The notes beneath the pieces are model-generated. The model did no database searches. It was not told the DNA's origin and saw only the letters and a program-made list of their open reading frames with translations. Both the position numbers and the translations under genes were made by a program. A stretch of 9,319 nt of DNA. Origin: an uncultured Bacteroidota bacterium. GTDB taxonomy: Bacteria > Bacteroidota > Bacteroidia > Chitinophagales > Chitinophagaceae. How positions within the stretch are numbered: the first letter of the stretch is position 1; every line of letters starts with the position of its first letter. The stretch spans positions 1 through 9,319 of the forward strand of contig CAMLKS010000068.1 of the NCBI GenBank assembly GCA_946480675.1, in the 5' to 3' direction. Below are positions 6,268 to 9,319 of this stretch, piece after piece.

Positions 6268-6680
6268 ATGCACCCGATATTATAAACCTGATACCTCAAC
6301 GTCCGCCTTTTGTAATGATAGGACAATTGCTGAAAGCAGACGAAAAAGTATCGAGCACAAGCTTTGAAATAACGGAAGGCCACCTGTTTGTAGAGAATGG
6401 TGTGTTTACCGAACCGGGGCTGGTAGAGAACATGGCACAGACGGCAGCAGCTGGCACCGGTTACAAAGCGCAGCAGGAAGGAAAAGAACCTGTGGTGGGT
6501 TTTATAGGTGCACTAAAGAATCTGAACATAATGGCATTGCCCAAAGCAGGCGATACCATTATTACAGAAGTGACTTTTATGAATCAGGTGATGAATGTGC
6601 ACATCGTACAGGGTAGGGTGTATCTCAATGAAACAGAAATAGCAAATTGTGAACTGAAAATATTTTTACAAGAATCTTAA
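6264..6680 (+). CDS. Hot-dog-fold 3-hydroxyacyl-ACP dehydratase (FabZ/ApeP-like)
   Basis: The product is 138 aa, of FabZ-like length. The opening IINLIPQRPPFVMIGQLL matches the LPHRYPFLLVD start of FabZ/ApeP-type dehydratases, with Gln12 where His is usual. The central block ends in EPGLVENMAQ, whose Glu55 corresponds to the catalytic acidic residue of EAMAQ/EYMAQ. His40 in TEGHLFVENG is the only nearby candidate for the catalytic His of the GHFPG motif, but the FPG is absent and the spacing differs. The reaction would be loss of water from a 3-hydroxyacyl-ACP to give an enoyl chain, repeated to build a polyene. The ATG at 6264 overlaps the preceding stop. A TTG at 6255 in the same frame is less likely. 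The alternative is a non-catalytic or thioester-binding hot-dog protein. Confidence 0.8.
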   Translation: MNAPDIINLIPQRPPFVMIGQLLKADEKVSSTSFEITEGHLFVENGVFTEPGLVENMAQTAAAGTGYKAQQEGKEPVVGFIGALKNLNIMALPKAGDTIITEVTFMNQVMNVHIVQGRVYLNETEIANCELKIFLQES

Positions 6681-6691
6681 AACATACACTT

Positions 6692-7324
6692 ATGAAAAGG
6701 TTATTACTGTACATAGCAGCCCTGCTGATAACTGTAAACACAAGCGCACAAAACAAGGCTGATGTATTTGACGAAAGCCAGCCTATAACCTGGCTGGGCC
6801 TCGACTTTACGCAAGTGAAATTTATAGGCAACGCTGCCCAATGGCAGGATGCCGGTGAGATCACCAATAGCCAGATGCGCGATAAATATTTCCCCGCATG
6901 GAACAATCTGTTTGTAAACGAGAAGGACAAATATAAAGTAGCTGATGCTGTAAGGCGTACGGAGGTAGACTATGCTATCGATGTAACGGAGAAAGCAAAC
7001 AACGCTATTAAAGGTAATTTCTTTGAAAGCGATGCGAACATGTACCAGCTGCTGGACGAACAAAAAGTAGCTGCGCTTGTTAAGAAGTATGATTTCAAAG
7101 GCAAGAGCGGCATCGGGTTCATGTTCTTCGTAGAAGGATTGAGCAAAGGCAAGGAAGAAGGCTCTATGTGGGCTACCTTTGTAGATATGAAATCGAAGAC
7201 CGTATTGCTTACGAAACGTGTAACAGGTAAAAGCGGTGGTTTTGGTTTCCGTAACTATTGGGCCAAAACATTTGCAAATGGCCTGAAGGCGGTGAAGAGC
7301 GACTGGAAAAGCTGGAAGAAATAA
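6692..7324 (+). CDS. Secreted protein of unknown function within the acyl operon
   Basis: The product is 210 aa. Residues 1-19 (MKRLLLYIAALLITVNTSA) are a signal peptide without a lipobox, so the mature protein (starting QNKADVFDES) is probably periplasmic. It opens with a Trp-Leu-Gly segment (PITWLGLDFTQVKFIG), has a central NEKDKYKVADAVRRTEVDY region, and ends with MWATFVDMKSKTVLLTKRVT and GGFGFRNYWAKTFANGLKAV. The pattern of strands around GIGFMFFVEGLSKG and the FVDM turn suggests a mixed alpha/beta fold. Similar secreted proteins seem to be common in Bacteroidota, but I know no function. It starts 11 nt after the dehydratase and ends 22 nt before the thioesterase, so it is co-transcribed with cytosolic acyl-processing enzymes. 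That would fit an envelope step, analogous in position to the LolA-like carriers of aryl-polyene clusters, though I see no LolA signature. Confidence 0.65.
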   Translation: MKRLLLYIAALLITVNTSAQNKADVFDESQPITWLGLDFTQVKFIGNAAQWQDAGEITNSQMRDKYFPAWNNLFVNEKDKYKVADAVRRTEVDYAIDVTEKANNAIKGNFFESDANMYQLLDEQKVAALVKKYDFKGKSGIGFMFFVEGLSKGKEEGSMWATFVDMKSKTVLLTKRVTGKSGGFGFRNYWAKTFANGLKAVKSDWKSWKK

Positions 7325-7346
7325 AGAAGTATAATAAAGAGCATTG

Positions 7347-7772
7347 GTGCAGAAAAGACTAACGCATACTACAGAACTGGAAGTGAAATTCAGCGAGGCC
7401 GACCCGCTGGGTATCGTATGGCATGGCCACTTCATCCGCTATTTCGAGGATGGCAGGGAAGCATTTGGCGAAGCCTTCGGAATAAAATACCTTGATTTTT
7501 ACAGAAGCAATATAGTAGTACCGGTTGTGAAGATAGATTGCGATTACAAGCGCATCCTTCGCTATGGGCACCGCATACGGTTGGAAACAACCTATATCGA
7601 TTCGCCGGCAGCAAAGCTGCTGTTTGAATATGCGATATACGATGCCAAGACAAATGAACTGGTAGCCAGTGGCAAATCGATGCAGGTATTTATGCAACGT
7701 GAAAGCCTCGAATTGATGTGGACACTGCCACAGTTTATGATAGACTGGAAACAAAAATGGTTGAAGGATTAG
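7347..7772 (+). CDS. 4HBT-family acyl thioesterase (YbgC/FadM-like)
   Basis: The product is about 141 aa with a hot-dog fold. The signature FSEADPLGIVWHGHFIRYFEDGRE carries the Asp and His of the 4-hydroxybenzoyl-CoA thioesterase/YbgC active site (D-x2-G-x3-(Y/W)-H). It would hydrolyse an acyl-ACP or acyl-CoA thioester, releasing or proofreading chains from the operon's carrier protein. There is no ATG before the active-site block. The only possible starts are TTG at 7344 and GTG at 7347, adjacent codons behind an AG-rich stretch. I use GTG, which gives MQKRLTHTTELEVKF, but TTG is equally open. It ends 1 nt before the ketosynthase ATG, so the two are surely translated together. The fold is clear; the substrate is inferred from context. 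Confidence 0.87.
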   Translation: MQKRLTHTTELEVKFSEADPLGIVWHGHFIRYFEDGREAFGEAFGIKYLDFYRSNIVVPVVKIDCDYKRILRYGHRIRLETTYIDSPAAKLLFEYAIYDAKTNELVASGKSMQVFMQRESLELMWTLPQFMIDWKQKWLKD

Positions 7773-7773
7773 G

Positions 7774-8910
7774 ATGAAAGCAAAGGTGTATGCGATAGCA
7801 ACGAATATAACATCTGCACTGGGGCTGGATACAAAAGCTCATTGGGCAGCCGTATCAGCAGGCAGGGTAGGTGTAGCAGAACATATAGATGCTACCTACA
7901 GCAATGCACCATTCTGGGCATCACGCATAGATGCCGCTATGTGGCAACGCATACAGGCGGAGGTGAAATCAGCCCAGGTACTTTCTCCTTTCGAGCAGCT
8001 ATGTATATTTTCTGCAAAGCAGGCTTTGCGTTCTATAGAGCAGCAATTGGATGCAAAGGATACCATCATCATACTATCTACTACCAAAGGCAATATAGAA
8101 TGGCTGGAGCAGGCGCCCGATGAAAGACTGCTGCTAAGCACCAGCGCTAACATCATAGCTAAAGAACTGGGCTATGATGCACATAAACCAATGGTCATAT
8201 CGCATGCATGTGTATCGGGCGTATTGGCTACCGTATATGCACAACGTATGCTGCAGGCAGGCAGGTATAAGCATGCTATTATAATAGGTTGCGACAGGTT
8301 ATCTAAGTTCGTGCTGAATGGTTTCCAGTCTTTTCACGCCATAGATAATAAAGCCTGCCGTCCGTTTGATGTGGAAAGGCATGGTATTAATCTTGGTGAA
8401 GCAGGTGCTACTGTTATACTTACCACGCAGCCTGAGGAAACGGCACTCGCAACTATTTTGGGTGGGTCCTCCAGCAATGATGCCAATCATATCTCCGGCC
8501 CATCACGTACGGGGGAAGAACTAGCGCTTGCTATCAACAATGCATTGAGCGAAGCAGGTGTGAAAGCTACAGATATCAATATGGTATCTGCACACGGTAC
8601 TGCTACTTTATACAATGATGAAATGGAGTCTAAAGCCATTGGGGTGACCGGTATGCAAGATGTGCCGCTGCACAGTATGAAGGGCTATTGCGGGCATACA
8701 CTGGGCGCCGCAGGTGTGTTAGAAAGCGCTATGATAATAGAAAGCCTGCAACATCAGCAATTGATACCTTCTGCAGGGTATGAAAACCTGGGTGTGCCCG
8801 TAGCTATAAACGTAACCACCACACAGCAACCTGCTGATATTAAGTATGTGTTGAAAATGGCCTCCGGATTTGGCGGCAGCAATGCCACTGCAGTGTGGGG
8901 CAGGGTATAA
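7774..8910 (+). CDS. Beta-ketoacyl-ACP synthase (FabF/ApeO-like)
   Basis: The product is 378 aa, somewhat shorter than the roughly 410 aa of FabF. It is a thiolase-fold condensing enzyme that elongates an ACP-bound chain with malonyl-ACP. The active-site Cys146 lies in ISHACVSGV (usually TACSSG), His274 in VSAHGTATLYNDEMESKAIG, and Lys303 and His308 in SMKGYCGHTLGAAG. The C-terminal GFGGSN loop is at 365-370. The Cys-His-His set is intact, so it should be catalytically competent and is not a chain-length factor, which lacks the Cys. The divergent nucleophile loop and short N-terminus fit the synthases of aryl-polyene/flexirubin clusters better than housekeeping FabF. It is the last gene of the six-gene operon, 1 nt after the thioesterase, and its TAA abuts the stop codon of a convergent gene. 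Confidence 0.9.
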   Translation: MKAKVYAIATNITSALGLDTKAHWAAVSAGRVGVAEHIDATYSNAPFWASRIDAAMWQRIQAEVKSAQVLSPFEQLCIFSAKQALRSIEQQLDAKDTIIILSTTKGNIEWLEQAPDERLLLSTSANIIAKELGYDAHKPMVISHACVSGVLATVYAQRMLQAGRYKHAIIIGCDRLSKFVLNGFQSFHAIDNKACRPFDVERHGINLGEAGATVILTTQPEETALATILGGSSSNDANHISGPSRTGEELALAINNALSEAGVKATDINMVSAHGTATLYNDEMESKAIGVTGMQDVPLHSMKGYCGHTLGAAGVLESAMIIESLQHQQLIPSAGYENLGVPVAINVTTTQQPADIKYVLKMASGFGGSNATAVWGRV

Positions 8911-9319
8911 TTATTCCAATGTCGCGTTCCCGTCTATAAATTTCAGGTTGTACTTAAATTGGTTCAGCCGCCATCCATTGGCTGTTTTCACAGCTTTCAG
9001 GTCGTAGCTTCCAACAAATGAGCGCGTGGTGCCTTTAGTAGCACTGGTCTTTAAATGATAAGCCACAGCGTACGCAAATATGTCAGCATTATCTCCGTCG
9101 ATGGTTGTAAGATAATGGCCAGCCTGGTGATGCACACTGTCCAGCCCTGTAAAACCATCAGCCCACATGCTGCAAAGGTCTTTCGCTTTCATTGTCTTTG
9201 GTTCACCGCCACCTGCCGATGCCATGTCTACCCATACATCTTCCGTAAATACTTCGTTCAGCAGGTCTACCCAACGATGGTAATCGGTGTACATGAATAA
9301 TTTATTGGCTAATTCAGTT
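8911..9319 (-). CDS. SnoaL-like / NTF2-family protein, 5' end beyond the window
   Basis: On the minus strand the frame stays open from the window edge to the stop at 8911-8913. The visible protein begins ...TELANKLFMYTDYHRWVDLL and continues FTEDVWVDMASAGGGEPKTM. An ATG at 9294 would give 127 aa, but it falls inside the first helix of the fold (NKLFMYTDYHRWVDLLNEVF), so the true start is upstream, outside the window. The layout is that of a SnoaL-like/NTF2 domain: N-terminal helix, FTEDVWVDM strand, then HHQAGHYLTTIDGDNADIF, AYAVAYH, and a final GWRLNQFKYNLKFIDGN strand pair. Members are small cone-shaped proteins acting as isomerases, cyclases, dehydratases or ligand binders, and many have no known reaction. 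No function can be assigned here. It is convergent with the acyl operon, so a shared role is not implied. Confidence 0.85.
   Translation of the reverse strand, partial: TELANKLFMYTDYHRWVDLLNEVFTEDVWVDMASAGGGEPKTMKAKDLCSMWADGFTGLDSVHHQAGHYLTTIDGDNADIFAYAVAYHLKTSATKGTTRSFVGSYDLKAVKTANGWRLNQFKYNLKFIDGNATLE

Noticed and set aside
6704..7435. A 243-codon minus-strand open frame across the secreted protein and the start of the thioesterase
   Set aside because: It spans two sense genes in a tight operon, and its translation is rich in Cys/Tyr/His with no domain pattern, as expected of an antisense shadow.
9292..9294. ATG at 9294 (minus strand) as the start of the SnoaL-like protein
   Set aside because: The frame remains open to the window edge and the upstream residues TELANKLF complete the first helix of the fold, so the real start is outside the window.

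Overview
The window looks like chromosomal DNA of a Bacteroidota bacterium, most likely of the Chitinophagaceae type. The evidence is: several promoter-like boxes matching the Bacteroidota -7 consensus TAnnTTTG (365-372, 1271-1278, 5037-5044), little Shine-Dalgarno sequence, frequent ATA isoleucine codons, a TonB-dependent receptor with an N-terminal carboxypeptidase-regulatory-like domain, and a flexirubin/aryl-polyene-type gene set. The genus is not fixed by anything I can see. Almost everything is on the + strand, and there are no RNA genes, mobile elements or CRISPR arrays.

Region 1 (1-1230): the C-terminal end of a TPR-containing protein closes with a strong intrinsic terminator at 271-300. 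A separate gene for a secreted outer-membrane beta-barrel protein follows.

Region 2 (1271-4686): a three-gene unit with its own -7 box and a strong terminator at 4650-4686. It encodes a small His/Cys-rich membrane-associated or exported protein, a 771-aa TonB-dependent receptor whose plug resembles ZnuD-type metal receptors, and a lipoprotein of a family often found beside such receptors. The likely job is outer-membrane capture and import of a metal or metal complex. The substrate is inferred, not shown. A perfect 14-bp palindrome lies between the first two genes.

Region 3 (about 4702-4997): a small single gene for an unrecognised cytosolic protein that looks beta-rich.

Region 4 (5014-8910): a tightly packed six-gene operon with a good -33/-7 promoter. 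In order it encodes an acyl carrier protein, an HtrB/LPLAT-type acyltransferase, a hot-dog 3-hydroxyacyl-ACP dehydratase, a secreted protein of unknown function, a 4HBT-fold thioesterase and a beta-ketoacyl synthase with Cys-His-His residues. This looks like part of an aryl-polyene/flexirubin (or other specialised fatty-acyl) pathway: chains held on the ACP, extended by the synthase, dehydrated, and released or transferred by the thioesterase and acyltransferase. No ketoreductase, second synthase or chain-length factor, aromatic starter enzyme, ligase or exporter is present, so the pathway must be completed elsewhere or serve a smaller purpose.

Region 5 (8911-9319, - strand): a SnoaL-like/NTF2-fold protein converges on the synthase with its stop codon directly abutting. 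Its 5' end runs off the window.
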